A DNA stretch of 64,000 bases from Gorsachius magnificus (Eukaryota; Chordata; Aves; Pelecaniformes; Ardeidae), in NCBI GenBank assembly GCA_034008185.1, contig CM067081.1, forward strand, positions 22,443,821-22,507,820. Direction: 5' to 3'. The notes beneath the pieces were generated by a model. It worked only from the letters and a program-made list of their open reading frames with translations. It did not search any database and was not told where the DNA came from. Made by a program: the position numbers and the translations under genes. Shown one piece after another: positions 31,526 to 45,900 of this stretch. Every line of letters begins with the position of its first letter. Within the stretch, counting starts at the first letter, position 1.

Positions 31526-34500
31526 TACATCCGAAGTCTCCGTTTAGTGACAATGGAGGCACTTTCTTACTGAAGGACCAATACAGTCCCTGAAGGCAGC
31601 TCCCATATGGTTCTGTCACACAGTGAGGCCTGGATTTCAAACAAGTATGCTCAGTGCACATGCTGCCTTGTGTGCTGAAGGTCTCCAGTGAGACACAGTG
31701 TAACTGGGTGCTGCAATAGAAAAGTGACCTCATCTCCTTCCCCTGCATGTCGTCATCATCCCATGTTATTGGAGCACCTTCCCCAGGTAAACAGTCTTTT
31801 CTCCTTCCAGCCTTGCCTTTTCCTCATCCATCAGCACTTCAGACTCTTCTCACCATCACATCATCCCCTTTCTTTTGCCTGAATAACCCATTGGTGTTGG
31901 AGTTATATAAATAACATTGTGCATCACTTCCTTAATTTGAGATGTTTGTATTTTAACAGTGGATACATTAGACTTGGCAACTTTAAGTTAACAACTCTTT
32001 GGGTAGACACTATAAAATTTCTTGGTTATTTTTATGCCACAGACTCTTCAGAAAAGAAAAATACATCTGTCATAAAAGCCAATCCATCAAAAGAAATAAA
32101 CAGATCTCTTGAGAAAGCTAGACAGCCAGAGTAGACTCAACAGAAACTGCTCAGATCCAGCTAGAAAGTTCCACACGGGAAAGATTCCTTCCAAAAGGGT
32201 CAGCTCTCAGAGACTTACATTTCTCAGAAGTACTCTCCACATTACTATTTCCCAATATAGCAAAAATTAACATTTTAATCTCATTAGCACATAATGTCTG
32301 ATCGTGACCCAGTTTTCAGAGAAAGTCGGACCTTGTAGTAACAGATATTTCTAGTTTCTTCCCTCACCTTTGCTAGATAAAAGGAAACTGAGAATTAGAT
32401 CTAATTCTCTTAATTTGAGAAAACTGATCAGGAATAAGTAGTAGAACTGAAAACTGACCGTTAGCCTCACATAGCAGTTGCTACGAAACTTCAGCAGTTC
32501 GAATCTTCCTAAATGCTGTATCACATACATTTGTGTTTTTGTAAGAGATTTGACCAAAGACACACAGATTGTAAGAAAAACAAACCCCTTTTCAGTTGCA
32601 TTGAGCCCCAATTATCATGGTCAATGCCAACTTCTACATTAAGATTTCCCAGCCTTTTATATCTGAGCCACACTTATTCCTCTACATCCGTTCCTGTGTT
32701 TGACTACTTATCTGTGATATCTATAAAACAGCATAAATAAGACTATTAGGAAAGCCACAGATGCGTTTTAGGTGGCTCTTTACACAACTGAATAGCTGAC
32801 AGTAATCACTAAGTCCAGTCTAAAGCTAATCCTTTCACAGATTTTAACGAGGCTTTAGTAAGGTCCAGATGATCAGTCAGTTCTCTGTAGGCCTGGGTTC
32901 TCCTAGTACCTTCACCTTAAAAAGCTTCCAAGGGAAGTTACATCCACATGTCATGAAGAAATTCTGACTATTTAGCATTAGTAACTACCTTTGTATTACT
33001 ATTCCCAGTACATCACACAGGAGTAGATAAAGAAATCAGCTCAATTGTGCATGCTAATCAATGAACGAAGCAAACCATCACAAGAGCCACTGCGAGTCCC
33101 CTCCCCATCTGTAGCATTTGCCTAGTTGCTAGAGAGACTGAAGGAATTAAAATTTAGAAAAGAGGAGGGGGAGGAGAGAATCTTTCACAACCATGTAACC
33201 CGAACTGGAATAACTGCTAGAACAAACAGGCTCATTTTCAAATATACATGGGTCAGAAATAACAGCTCAGCTCAAAGCAGCTGCGGTCATACTGTTTACT
33301 CTCTTTTTTGACATAAAAGCCTTTTCCTCTGTGAACAGAGAAACATCTAAACGCAGAAACATCTAAATGTATGCTAATGCCCAACAGAGCAATAACTTCC
33401 TTTGATTGATTCAACAGAACTGAAAGTACCAGGAAAAAAAGATCAAACCAAGCATTATACAAACAACGCATGTCTTCAGTATGGTACGTGTCAGGATGAA
33501 AGCTGAAAGGAGTTGAACAAGCCAGCTACTAACGTCTTACATGGTTCTGAAAGTGGCAGCGTTCTTAAGTGCTTGCAGATAAAAGTGTTTTCCTTAAGTT
33601 GTGACATCAATTTAGAGAGCTCTGTAATATAATGAAAGTGCTTTGATTTAACATGATTTATGAAGCAAAAGCACTTCTGGTGTCTTCAGAAAAAGCATAG
33701 GAGTTTACAATAAACAGAAGATAATTAAGTAATTTTGCAGCCAGTTACTCTCCTGAAATCATAATTAGGAAAAACAAACATAACCTCCCTCTTTCCTTTT
33801 TATGTTGCTTAAAATTCCTTCTTCTGTCTTCCATTTCACTGACTCACCTTTCTTTCAACATCCTTTCACTGGAGAGCTTCCAGTGACAAACTTCCCTGGC
33901 ATTACTTTAGCAAAGACATTTTAAACTTTCAACTAGCCCCAATACCCTGTTTTTCTACAAAGCTGCTATAGTGTTTAGAGAAGAACACTAAGATGCACAG
34001 AATAAAATAAATCTGAGCAAATGGTCTATGGCTCTTTCAAGAGTGTCACAAGTAGCACAAACTCTGGCTGCAGTGTGTTATGTTTTACGCTCCCAGGGTT
34101 CAGCATGATCCCTTTTTTTTTCCCCCCCGATGTGTAATCTGTAAATGGAAGTTATTTAACTGCTAGGAAAACAAATCCCTGGTTAGATTTAACTGACCGT
34201 GTCCCATATGCACAAAACACCAAAGGACAACTGCATTGTTCCTCTAGGTACAGACAGATGACTCAAGTCCACTTCAGGGGACGGTGATAGAGCTAGAGGA
34301 AATGGTGGCATTTTTCCCTCTAGGTAACTGGTAGAAGCAACAACAGGAATCGGATTTAGAAATCAGGATCCACTGTCCTGCCCTCTTCAAGTAGCCCAAC
34401 AGCACACCTTACCTAAACCTGATCTCAAAAGAGAAAGTAGCTGTGGTTTATAAACTCCCACAGTCTAAACACATATAGACATACCAAAGCCAGCCCTTGA

Positions 34501-37500
34501 AAGCTTTTACACATATGGAAGCCTATTCCATGCATTTCAGACAAATTCAGGTGTGATAGCTACTTGTCAGCTCTACCAACAGGCTTTTGCCTCAGTCCTT
34601 CTGGCCTTGTCTGGGATGTGACTAGCTAGAAGCCAGATGTTTTACAGACCTTCCACACATCAGTTCTTAGACAAAGCTTTGGAGTAAATTGTATTTCTGG
34701 ACCTAGAAATCTCAGCTCCACGTAAGGAAATGCTATGCTCAGCTATGTCCAAAAAGGAGACAACTTTATAAATCCGCAAAATATAAATAAAAAACCCCTC
34801 ATTATGCTCTAGTACAAATCCATGGTGTATCCACCAAGGCAGAGCTTCTAGTTCTTTTTATCAGTTTAAGAGAGAAAAATAAAGGGTGGCAGGGAAGATC
34901 ACATATGTGGAAATGCTTTCAAACAAGGACCCCTTATCTGAAAAAGGCAACTAAAAATCAACATATTGAGGTTCATTTGATGGGGTGAGGGGAAGAAAAG
35001 CAGCCAGGGAATGATTATGCATAATTTCTAATGTGCAAAAACTTCATGGCATCCAATGACATTACCAGGCTAAAAGCTAAAGGAAATACTTTCTCTACAC
35101 AGTACGTAACACCCTCTGTCCAAATTGAGATTATAGACTAATCTCTAATTGAGATTAGAGTTTAAACACATTCAAGGAAAGAAGATTTAAAATTTATGAA
35201 AGAAAAAAAATAATCAAGGATTATGAAAACAAGATGCAGATGCAGCTGCTGGCAAAAGTAGTCTTACATTCACTAACTATATACACATTCCCAAGGTAGC
35301 TACTGCTGGTCACTTTGAAACGGAAGACTGGGTTAGATTAGGTCTGGTCCAACACAGACATTCATATATGAAACCAGGCTTAAAATCATTAGCTGACAAC
35401 TACAGCAAACATGAATTTCTATACAGATTTAGCACTAGTCAAAGAACAGCTATACTGAAATATTATCCACTAAATTTGGACGTAGCCTACTGAAACCCTC
35501 CTGGAAGAAAAAAAAGCTAGAATCCAGCTCACATTCTCATTCTAGAACTTCAATGAACTGAAGAGCAATTTGTGCAGGAAAACATGATGCACTCTTATGT
35601 CAGGTAATTGATCTCTTATTGCTTTGAACTGCAATCCTGACAGTGGTACACCTGCTTTTCTACAAGTTTTTCATGTAGGCAAAAAGCAATCAGTTATCAC
35701 TGATTAACAGTGTATGGTAACAACTTGAAAAACTTTTGTAAAACAGCTTAAATGTACAAGAGATTTTGAAAAATTACAGTATTTATGAACTCTGAGAATT
35801 CAAGTTTTTTCTTCTACTTACATTACCTTTTTTTTTCTGGGGGTTCACAGAAGAGAAAAAGTGAGTCTTTTCATGAGCATTATGGATTAATCTGTTTAGT
35901 TTGCTATCATCTCCTTGCCTCAGATCTGACCTTATTCTATATCTGGAAGAGCACAGGTCTTACGCTCCTGTGTTGCAGGGTCCCTTTCATTCTTGCTCCG
36001 TTCTAGACTTAAGTAACTCTTCAATTTCTGTAATATTACATATCTGAAGGTCGCAGTAACTTTTAAGAATCAATCTTATGACAGGATAACCTAGATCTTC
36101 ACAAAAACATCCCAGGCTAATGAGTTCTAATAGAAAATTAAAAAAAATAAAAAGAACATGCAACAATCATGGGAAGTTTTAAGGAGAATATTCAGGATTT
36201 GACAGAGTAACTATTAGTACTACAGAAATCCTCTCAAAAATGAGAAGCTTGGTAAAAAATAAGAAAGCACAGCTACTGCTATTCCTAAAATAATTCAGAT
36301 GACTAGCAAGGAGAATTACATTTGTCATCCACATAATTTGGCATTTACTGATATTTTTCTTCCTGATTTTCTTTGGAGGCATTTTTCTAACTATCTAATT
36401 CAGCTAACATCCTTCCAGAAGGCAAAGCAAACAGGAAAGACAAAGTCATGGAGAGGAAAATCCCAAGGAGCTCTCACATGAGAAGACAACGAAGTGGAAG
36501 ATTTTATTGCACCATGATTTCCCCCTCCCCAAGGACTGTCTGCCATAGCGTACATGCAAGAACACACCAAATATTTCCCCTTAACCATTCTCAAATCATC
36601 CATTAACATAGAAAGAAATCTCAAAATCAGCCAAAACATTAAACCAATATTTTGCCAAAGTACATTTGCCTCAGGTAATGCCATTACTCTTACTTCAAGC
36701 CAACATGAAAAGCAAATACTCTGTGTAACTTGAATATAGGTGCTCACCTGATCAGACAGGGAAGTCTCACCACTTACAGGACAGGAGAATGGGAGGGCAC
36801 TGCTTTTGTTACACAGCGGCAGACATTCAGAACACAGGGCCTGCAAGTGCCTCAAAAAAAACCGTATTACCTGTTCTGTGACAAAACGTTGGGCACCACT
36901 ACATAACCAAAAGACTTCTAGAGTTCAGACTCGCTACCTTGGTTTGGATAATCACACCCACTCATTACTCCATTTGAATAAATGTCAAAGGGATCTTCAA
37001 TCCACACATGGTGCAACAAAGTCTGCATCAGGCGGACTATTTTCCTGGTATGCTAAATTCCCTGTTATTTTTCTCCTCTGCTAGTGTTTAGCTTGACAGA
37101 AGCTCCTCAGCTTTACTACTAACGTACCTTCTAAACAGAGAGTACTTGGTGGAAACAACCAATTAATCCATTAAAGGGTATTTTTCCCTTCTGCTGTACA
37201 GATTTGCTAAAAGGGAAAAGAACCTGTGTGAAGCTTTGCTTTCAACACAGCACGATGGAAAGCAGACAAAAAGCTCACTGCTTCCTGAACACAGGAAATA
37301 TTCCTTTCAGTGCTCCAGAATCCCAAGGAAGCTTCCAGCTGTGAAATAAAGCAACTTGATGACTTCTGCAAGAAATGTACCAACTAACATCATATTTTAG
37401 GAAGTACACAGTAAGACGTTGAGGATCAGTTTTGTCCAAATAATTTTTCTCCTATTCCTGGAAGAGAACCATGAAGTTTCCTCAATCCAACTTGTTAATG

Positions 37501-39818
37501 CAGATAAAGACTTTTTAAAAGGGCAATATATCTAATGCCACAGTGAGCCTGGAAAGTGCTCTGGCACACCCACATACCAGTCATGTTTGCTGTGTCTGTT
37601 GAAATCGCATTCTACTCCCAGTAGAAGTCTTTGCTTTTGAAACAAAGAAATTGAAATTGATAGAAATCAATTTCCCTGAACAGTTTAAGTAAAGGAAACC
37701 ACACCAGCCCTAAGGGATTAAAATTTGGAGAAACCAGTCTGATCCAGAGAGTTGAATGATCACAAAAGAAAGTAATTATTCCCACTGTAACATGTTTACA
37801 CCAGATTTTGGCCAGATTCCCCCTCATATTTCTTTAATTATGCCTGTATAAACACAACTATTACATATCCAATTCAGCATCTTCTACAGTTAGGGAAAGA
37901 TGTGTGTAAAAAATATTTCTCATTAATGAAACAGTATTTTATAAAGGGTCACTGAAAGAATGCAAAGTCATCTCCACCAAGCAGCTGAACCTCACAGAGC
38001 TGCAGGGTTCGGTGAGAATGACCTAAGCTGCAAGCACGTTAACACACAGTCAGCTTCCTTCTCAGCATCCTGTCAATACCACCAGGGGCTGGTCTTATTT
38101 CATTTACATATGCCATAAAAATCTTTCCTGGAGAAAAATATTGCATTACCATATGCAGATTTTCAACGAGGAAACTGAACTTGAGGACAGTACTCATGAG
38201 ACACGGCTCCTTAAAGAAATCTTCTAGGCAAAGAAAAAGGAATAAAGCAACCAGTAAGCTAGCATATATTTCTTCTGTACTTTTTTTTAAAAACAACCTT
38301 TCTGTTCTTAAAGACACTAGATATCTGCACCAAAAGGAAAGAAAATATGTAGAAGTCTAATGGTGCCATCTGTTTATTCTGGTACATGAGCGAGTAAGTT
38401 CACACCAGCATTCCTCACTGCACCGACGTCCTCTCAGACAGCTGCCCTGCCAGGAGCCTTCACTCTCAATGTCTGCAAAAGTTAAGCATGATATCCTGCC
38501 CAATTTAGTCCTGGGGCCCCTCCTAGAAGATCCTGTTAATTATGCCAAGGTCTGTTAAAATTATGTACAGGGTTCTTTCAATACGTGTCTACTCAGCTAA
38601 GACTAATAGCCCTCCAATACTTTTGGTTTGTCAGGTCTCCAAATGAAACAAATGAAGACCAATGGAGAGACACTAAGTGTCCCCATGCCCCTTCAGGAAC
38701 GGATTTAACACTACTGAATTACCGAACAGAATGCCACAAAGAAATATAGGCTTTCCATTTCCTAATGCACAGTATCATTGGATGCCTGTACTGCCTGGAC
38801 AGCAGGATTAGTCTCCCATATGCTCTTACCAACTTGACACTACCATCTACAACAGTGATTTATATAGCTGGTGTCAAGAAGTTCATTATCTGGGCAGATG
38901 GAGCACAGGGTTTTCAGACTACTCGAAGCCTACACCTCAGGGCTGAAGGGGATGCAAGAAGCTAAAGAGTTGGTTGGGGGAAAATGCAGCTTGATATGAA
39001 AGGGAAAGGAAAGGGAAAAGCCAAAGAAGGTGAGAAAGTCAGCAACGGAAGCCTGCAAGATGCATGTACCCAATGCAGGAAAAAGTTCAGGAAAAACCCA
39101 AAGACAGGCTGAGAGGCCCTTGTGAGAAGGAAAAGAAGGGAAAACAGGGGAAGAGGGGAGAAAAGGAACAAACTACTAAAAGGTCACGACATGAGACACT
39201 GCAGGGTTTAAACACAGACTGAAGCTATTTCCTGTTTTAAAAACCTAGAGAAAGTATTGATTAATATGGAGGAGACTGATTTAGGATTATGTAAATCAAA
39301 TTTTTCAAGAGTTGAAATGCCAAGAATGTTCTAGCTTTTAGAAAAGGGTGGGGTTTTGGTTTTTTGGGTTCCCCTTTTCTCCCCCAATAACAGCTTTGTG
39401 TAAACACATTTAGCCTAATACATAAGTAGAAAACAGTGTGTAGTTTGTTGGTTTTTTTTTCCCCTGAGGTGAAAAAAGGGACCTTGGTGGCAAAGACAAA
39501 ATTGAGAGAGGCTTCTGGATCACACTGAGCCCGAAGACAGTTTCCAATGAAATGAAAAAAAAACCCCAAACGCAGACCTTCTCCAGGCAAGCAGTGCTTT
39601 ATTTATGTTCAGCCTCATTTAATCTTTTTCTTTAATTTACCACTTGTGTATAAAAAAAATTAAACAAACAGCTTTGCACTTGAAGTTTTTTGAACACTTA
39701 TTTTCAACACTGAATTCATACAGGTGTTTGCTTCACTTTCCATCCCAACATGCTGCCTACTGTCTACCTTTCCTCTCATGACAGTCCTCTCCCTAAAACA
39801 ACGCTAGAGCCCATTTAT
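31526..39818. other. Intronic or intergenic sequence, no gene seen
   Basis: AT-rich DNA with no recognisable exon. The longest frame in the window (151 codons, minus, 36855-36400) lies here. It has no known motif and no supporting exon structure, so it is not called as a gene. A purine-rich stretch lies at the right-hand end. Confidence 0.6.
38990..39178. repeat. Purine-rich stretch
   Basis: The plus strand is dominated by GA-rich runs, most strongly at 38997-39032 and 39120-39175. It would be pyrimidine-rich in the ATP8A2 transcript. No repeat unit is regular enough to call a microsatellite. Confidence 0.5.
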
Positions 39819-39990
39819 TCATAGAATCATAGAATTGCTTTGGTTGGAAAAGACCTTTAAGATCATCGAGTCCAACCTTTAACCTAACCCTGCCATCCCA
39901 CCACTAAACCATGTCCCTAAGCACCTCATCTATCCGTCTTTTAAATACCTCCAGTGATGAGAACTCTACCACCTCCCTGGGCAGCGACCT
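39819..39990 (-). mobile_element. CR1 LINE 3' end, 5'-truncated
   Basis: About 170 bp of CR1 in minus orientation. The 3' terminus has two perfect CATAGAAT units at 39820-39827 and 39828-39835, followed by the CR1 stretch containing GACCTTTAAGATCATCGAG and a block with CATGTCCCTAAGCACC. Similarity fades near 39990, so the far end is approximate. The low divergence at the tail suggests a younger copy than the one at 30.6 kb. Confidence 0.93.
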
Positions 39991-42900
39991 CCTCAGAGTT
40001 AAGTGCGCTGTAGTATTTGCGAGGACTTTCCTCAATCACTACAAGTCACCGCTACACATTCAACAGCAGCATCCTTTTAGCCCCATGCATTTGTCACATC
40101 ACCCCCTCCACCAAAAGAGATGAGTTTTGTCTACTGACGATAACAACTCCTCAGTTTAAGAAGAACGTGATCACATCAGCTCCCAAATTTTGGTATATCA
40201 TAACTCTGGAAGGAGCTCGGTCTTGCTGCACTACCTGCCAATATAAAGTTTAAGAAACATACAACTGAAACGCGCCAAAGTAATCTCAGGTTTAAGCAAT
40301 AGCTAGTGCTGCAAGAGAATAAACCAAAACTAGGCTTTCATATTCTAGCTGCTTGGTCTCCAGTCTGATACGTCACAGCAGTTAACTCTCCTCAGACAAG
40401 CCCTTCCCCTGTTATTTGCACAGTGTAAAATGCTGGCCTTGGGGCAAGTTACCTCAGCGCGTTCACAGGCCTCCTTGCAGCTGACTGAAGTATCTTCTGT
40501 TCGCTGCAGCTCACGGCCTGACATATACCACTTTCATCAACGCATCTGTGCCTATCTCAGTCTTTTTATCTTTCAGTGCTTTAACATCATACGCCTTAAG
40601 CTGTTACCTGCTACCAGCCAACGCAGACCATCAGAGTGTACTCTGGCTAATGGGGCTTTAACTCTACCTATATGAACTCCCCAAGTCTCACAAACGGAGA
40701 CAGCTTCCTAAAGGCGTTCTTGCTTTCCCTTGCCACTACCTCATTTTGATAAACGAAGGGACTTTTGTGAGCACACTCGACAAGAACCCTCCCCTTACAT
40801 ACACACAGTTCTGTGGGCTCTTTCCTTTAATCCCTGCTATGCATCCAACCCACTTGCCTTGCCTTGTGATCTACTGCAGCTATAGGCACATTTTGTCTTA
40901 CCTATGTAGCACAAGTGAGGCGTGCTGGGGAGATCTTGCTGCAGAAGCACGTGTGCTCACCCCTACACTATAAACCCCACACCCTAGGAAATGCAGATGC
41001 CTGACCTGCACACCACCTCTTCGGTCCTGTGGTCTGCTTTCCCTCTCATTTGCCTTTAAGACACTTGGCATAAAAGCTTAAGCTCAGCAAATTTGTCAGA
41101 TCCAAATCAAGCCACAGATGAATGCTCATAACTTATCGACACCATGGAATCACACTTCTTAAAAGTGTAGGGAGAGAAACGTGTTCTTCAGTGATTTGCA
41201 GATTTGGGGGAAGGGCAGGAATTCTGTCCAACTTAAATCTCACTTGGCTAATAGAAGTTCTCTTAGAACAGAAACATTACAAATACTGGAGACCTAAAAA
41301 GGGCAAGTGTCCAATTCTTTAAGTACTTTGGTTTCAGAAGCCTTCACACCTTTACCTTCCATCCCAGAAAGCAACAAGTTCTGCTAAAGCAATGTTTGTT
41401 CCTTGGAACATTAAATACCTGCTTCCTAAAAAAAAATTCAAAACAATAACCCCACAAGCATTTATGATGCTTGTTTCCCCTACCGAAATATCCTTCCTAC
41501 GTTTTAATAAAAATTAATCACAACCCTTAAAACACATGCTCACAGTTCTCAGGCAGATATTTTTCACACTCATCTAAATGTATTCATCTTAATGTTTCAA
41601 CCAGGCTTTCTCTTCTCTTGAATAAAGGAGTTTTGTTCACAAAAGATTTGAAACCTCTATTACAAACCTTTATTCAAGGTCATGCAAGTGTCTTGAAGCA
41701 AGCCATCTTCCAGCTCAATGTCCAGCTTTCATTTTTAGACAAATACAATAGGGGATCCAAAGCAACAGCTCCACTGAAACACTACCTGGTTCAAGAAACA
41801 TCAAAGTGTTTCATCCAGCCCATCAGTCAGGCTCAATATCCTTAGACTGTGGCAAAATACACTTTTTTTTCCCCTGCCTTGCTGAGATTCTTCTGTTTTA
41901 ATTTATTTCTTTTATTGACTAGGCCGCTTCACAACTTTTCATCTCCATCTTTGTGAAAGGCTTTGAAGCAACAGTTACAAGGGACACTGCCCCAGTGGTC
42001 TGAAACTTCTCTCCTCGTTTGCAGTATTCCTGTACAGTTGCATGAATTCTTAGCAACAGCATTTTACCCTTCAGTACAGCTCGAAAGAGACATCTAATTG
42101 TGTCTACCTGCAGCTCCAGGGCTTTTCATAAAACAGTCCCTCAAGAAGCATATTGCACAGCTACCCATTCCATTCTTGCATTAACCCAAAACACCAAACA
42201 CCACAGCAAAATCATCTGGTGAAGCCCCATCTATCTTAAGACTCACTCAAGATGCATAGGAGCAAGAAATGGTAAAGATTTGGTTGGGGCCCACTTCCTT
42301 GCTTGCACATGCACCCTCCCCTGCAAAACCCACCTCTTATATGTGATATGAGGAAACTCAAGCTATAAACCAGTGGTAAATGTATTCTGAGACAGCAGTT
42401 CCTGGTTCCATGCTGTAAAACTTTGACCAAGGCCAGGTTCATCGGCCTCCTGATATGCTTTCTTCCTTCTCCAAGGAGTTTCTTACACAGTCCCTTCCTG
42501 GGTGGTAGACCAGGCTTGGCTCTTTGGCCATAAAGAAGGTGAACATTAATTGAAAATTCATAGGACCTAATCCTTCTTAGTGCTCTAGGAGATGCACCAG
42601 ATTTCTCCTTCACACTGCCTCTTGGTTTAACGTTTTCCTCCAGCGTTTTACATAATCGCATCAATACAATTTAAGTCTTCACTTTTGACATGGAGAACTA
42701 AGGCTGTTCTTCTTTGCAACAACTTTTACATCCCTGAACTCTTTTCCAGACAAAACAATCTCACGAGCTGTTGTTTGCTCATGTTTCTAGAATGAAAGTG
42801 GTCCTTACTACTCCTTTTTTTCTACAGTCCATAACATCTGCATGCACTAATTCCATGAGCATATCCCTGTTTCTGCAAAAGCAGAAATAGTGACTGTTGG

Positions 42901-45900
42901 TATCATGCAAAATTTATTTCTTTTTTAAAATGGAAAAGTATTAAGTGTCTTTTTAACATTCCATACTATTCAGAGCTGTTATTCATGCTCAAGGAAGACA
43001 ACTGGTAGCAATATGGCACACTATGTTTGAAATAATTTTTTTCATCATAACAGGTAGAGAATTAGTAGTGTTACCACACAAAGCAAGAATAAGCTAAAAT
43101 ATTGTAAGACTAATTCCTACTGCCTTCCCAACTCAGAAGTGTATTATCTTTTAACTGGTTATGTCCCTGTCTTGATCATTAACTCAATCTAATTATCACA
43201 GCATAAAGCTAAATAGGAACTTTTTCTTTTAAACCTAGGGAAAAAAATAGACAACAGTTATTCCAAAAGCTGGTGAACATTTGGGCTGGAAGGGGAAGAA
43301 ATGGTGGAGGGTGGGACAGATACTCGTAATGAACCAAGAGCAAAAATTGCCAATTTGACAGTGTAAAAACACCAGAAGACTCAATGGAGTAACTGAAGAA
43401 CTTACTTCTACTCACATAGTTTACTAGAAAAGCGTTAGGAAGAGAACAGTAGCTAGCTTTGCAAACATGTATTGAATATATTCTTCCCTTCCCTGTTCTG
43501 ACCTAGGCATGGGATTTCTTTTGCTTGTGCTTTCAGGCCTGCTATCCATGTTTGTAGCCAGCTGTTACTATACCGTAACACATTCTCCCCACTAAATCCC
43601 ACAGAGCAGTGCTCTGTGTGTCACAGTGTTTGAGAAGAATTGTCTCGGACAGATGTCAGTTCTCACATTTCTCAGTATCTGAAGCTGGCACGGAGCATCC
43701 CTCCCCCTGCCCAGCTGCCTTCTCTCCCCTTGCTGGCAGGGACCGTCTGTGTCTGAGAATGCAAGTGTCACAGCAAGGGCAAAATACGCATTAAATTGCT
43801 TTGTGTAAATTGGTCAAATTAGGAAGCAAAACATTTCTGCTGAGGGTTATTTCCCTCAAGGTAACAGAACCACATTAACTCTCTAGTAATAATCTCACTC
43901 CATCTTGGCCATCTTTCAAGCACAGATGCTGTTTTGTTTTTACTATAACTCAGACCGCAATGCTTGGAGGGGTTCCTTTGGGTTTTGTTGGGGGTTGGAC
44001 TTTTTGGGGGCTGAGGGCAGTGGAAAAAAGGATGGGGGACTGTGGAATTGCAGCTCATGCTTTAAATTCATCACTTTATACTGTGAACTGCAACTTCCAG
44101 ATTAAAAAAAAGCCAACCCTCACCACTATTCCTTCTCACCACTGCAATAAAATTCAAGTGCTCTGCATTTCATTCCATAGCATACAGCTGCCCCTACTGC
44201 ATATAAGTGGGATTCCCTATCTTCCTTCCCCAAAAAAGCAAGGCAGATTATGAATGACAGTCTGTCTCCTCATGGGTACAATAGGAGCCATAAGCTTTTC
44301 CATTATACCAGAAGCAAAGATATCTTCACCATCCTGAAGGGACAGGTAAAAGCATGATTGCGTATACTGAACTACAAATAACTTCTAACAAAATTTTCTG
44401 CTACGCTCCTGTAACTCAATACGACAGCCAATTCTAATAACAAGTTAACAATAGCAGGAAGGCAGGCATTTTCTTTCACATTCTACTTTATTAGTTTACA
44501 CAGGTTTTCATAACAAATTGCTATAAATAAAGCTGCAGCAACAAAGTGATTCCATTATTGGAACCCACAAAGCAAAATCATCTTTGATGGCTCTCAAACC
44601 ACTTTTACACAAACAATTTCAGGAACTCAGCCAACCTTACAACAGAACATGCTTAATTCATCACCATTCACGAAAAGAGAAAAATATGAAGTCCTGAAAG
44701 TCCATTTACACTGAAAACAATAACAGATCCATTTATTTTAATTCCCAGACATAATGGAATAGTAGTATAGTTAAACCTAGCAAACACACAATGCAAGCAA
44801 TTTTGCAAATAACTACAATGTAAACAGCAAGTACTCTCAAACAAGACAACTGGACTTTATACAATACTGCCTGGAAAAGGATGCTGAAGAGACCTCACCA
44901 TAAAAGCAATGCAAATATTTGGTACTTGCATAACAGCAAAGGTTTTGCTTTGGAAAACAGGTATAAAGTACCACTAAACCCCACCTTTATGTTACACTTC
45001 AGTAATGAAATATTTTACTGAAGTTTTCCATATCATTAAAAAAATCCAATGACAAGATATACATAAGGAATTTATGATAAAAAATTGTGCATATCAGAAT
45101 TTCCTGGCAATTTCTTCATTAATGGGAGATAGAAGGGTTTTTTCCTACAAAAGTTATGTCCTATTCTGAAGTACAAAATACTGACGTACAAAAATCCTTT
45201 ATTGCAAAATCATTTAAATATACGGAAAAATTGTTAAGCAGTACCTAAATGCAGCTATTGCTGTTGAATGGCTCGTGTCCCTGCATTAGCCTAGTCCTGT
45301 ACATTATGAGGCCTGTGCTACTACTGTCACGAACATGACATCAAATAGTTATATTAAAAAGCTATTACGTGAGCTACCAGCTTTCAAATAGCTGAACATT
45401 AAAGGCTTTAAGGCTATTTCAGATGGTTGAAGTAGCCAACTGCCCAAAGACTGCAGTTATGCCTGGTCTATAACAAAGAAACAGGTTCAAGCCTGCAAAT
45501 AACAAGCATCCCAAGACCAAATTCCCTTGCAGTGGAGCAGTTTTATTCTGAAGACACTCAGTACCATGCTGAATCTGACCTCAAAGAAAGTTTTATCACC
45601 ATCTGAAGGTATTCCTGATTTGTATGCTTATTTTTAAATTCATGTCTGGAATTTTCTACAGTAAAACATATTTTGATTGCTCTTAAACATTTATGCAGAG
45701 ATCCATTGTTTCATTGCTTTGACAACTTAGCACGGCTCACTATCTTAAAGTTTAGTACACAAAATCATCCCAAAACAAGAAACAAGCTCTCCACTGCACA
45801 TGCTTTTGCCTTTAGGGAGAAAGGCAGAATGAGAAACTACACAAATTCCTTGGCCAGTTAATACTTACCCTCATTCTGACTTCTTTTTAAAAAAAAAGCC

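Noticed and set aside
35121..35165. Small inverted and direct repeat around ATTGAGATTA
   Set aside because: Arms are short and AT-rich, as expected by chance. No hairpin RNA or transposon ends are evident.
36400..36855. Longest frame in the window, 151 codons on the minus strand
   Set aside because: No known motif, no match to the expected flippase sequence, and low-complexity hydrophobic composition typical of chance frames. Lengths near 150 codons are expected by chance in 64 kb.
42236..42664. 142-codon frame on the minus strand
   Set aside because: No recognisable domain and no convincing exon structure. Its basic, Cys-rich composition looks random.
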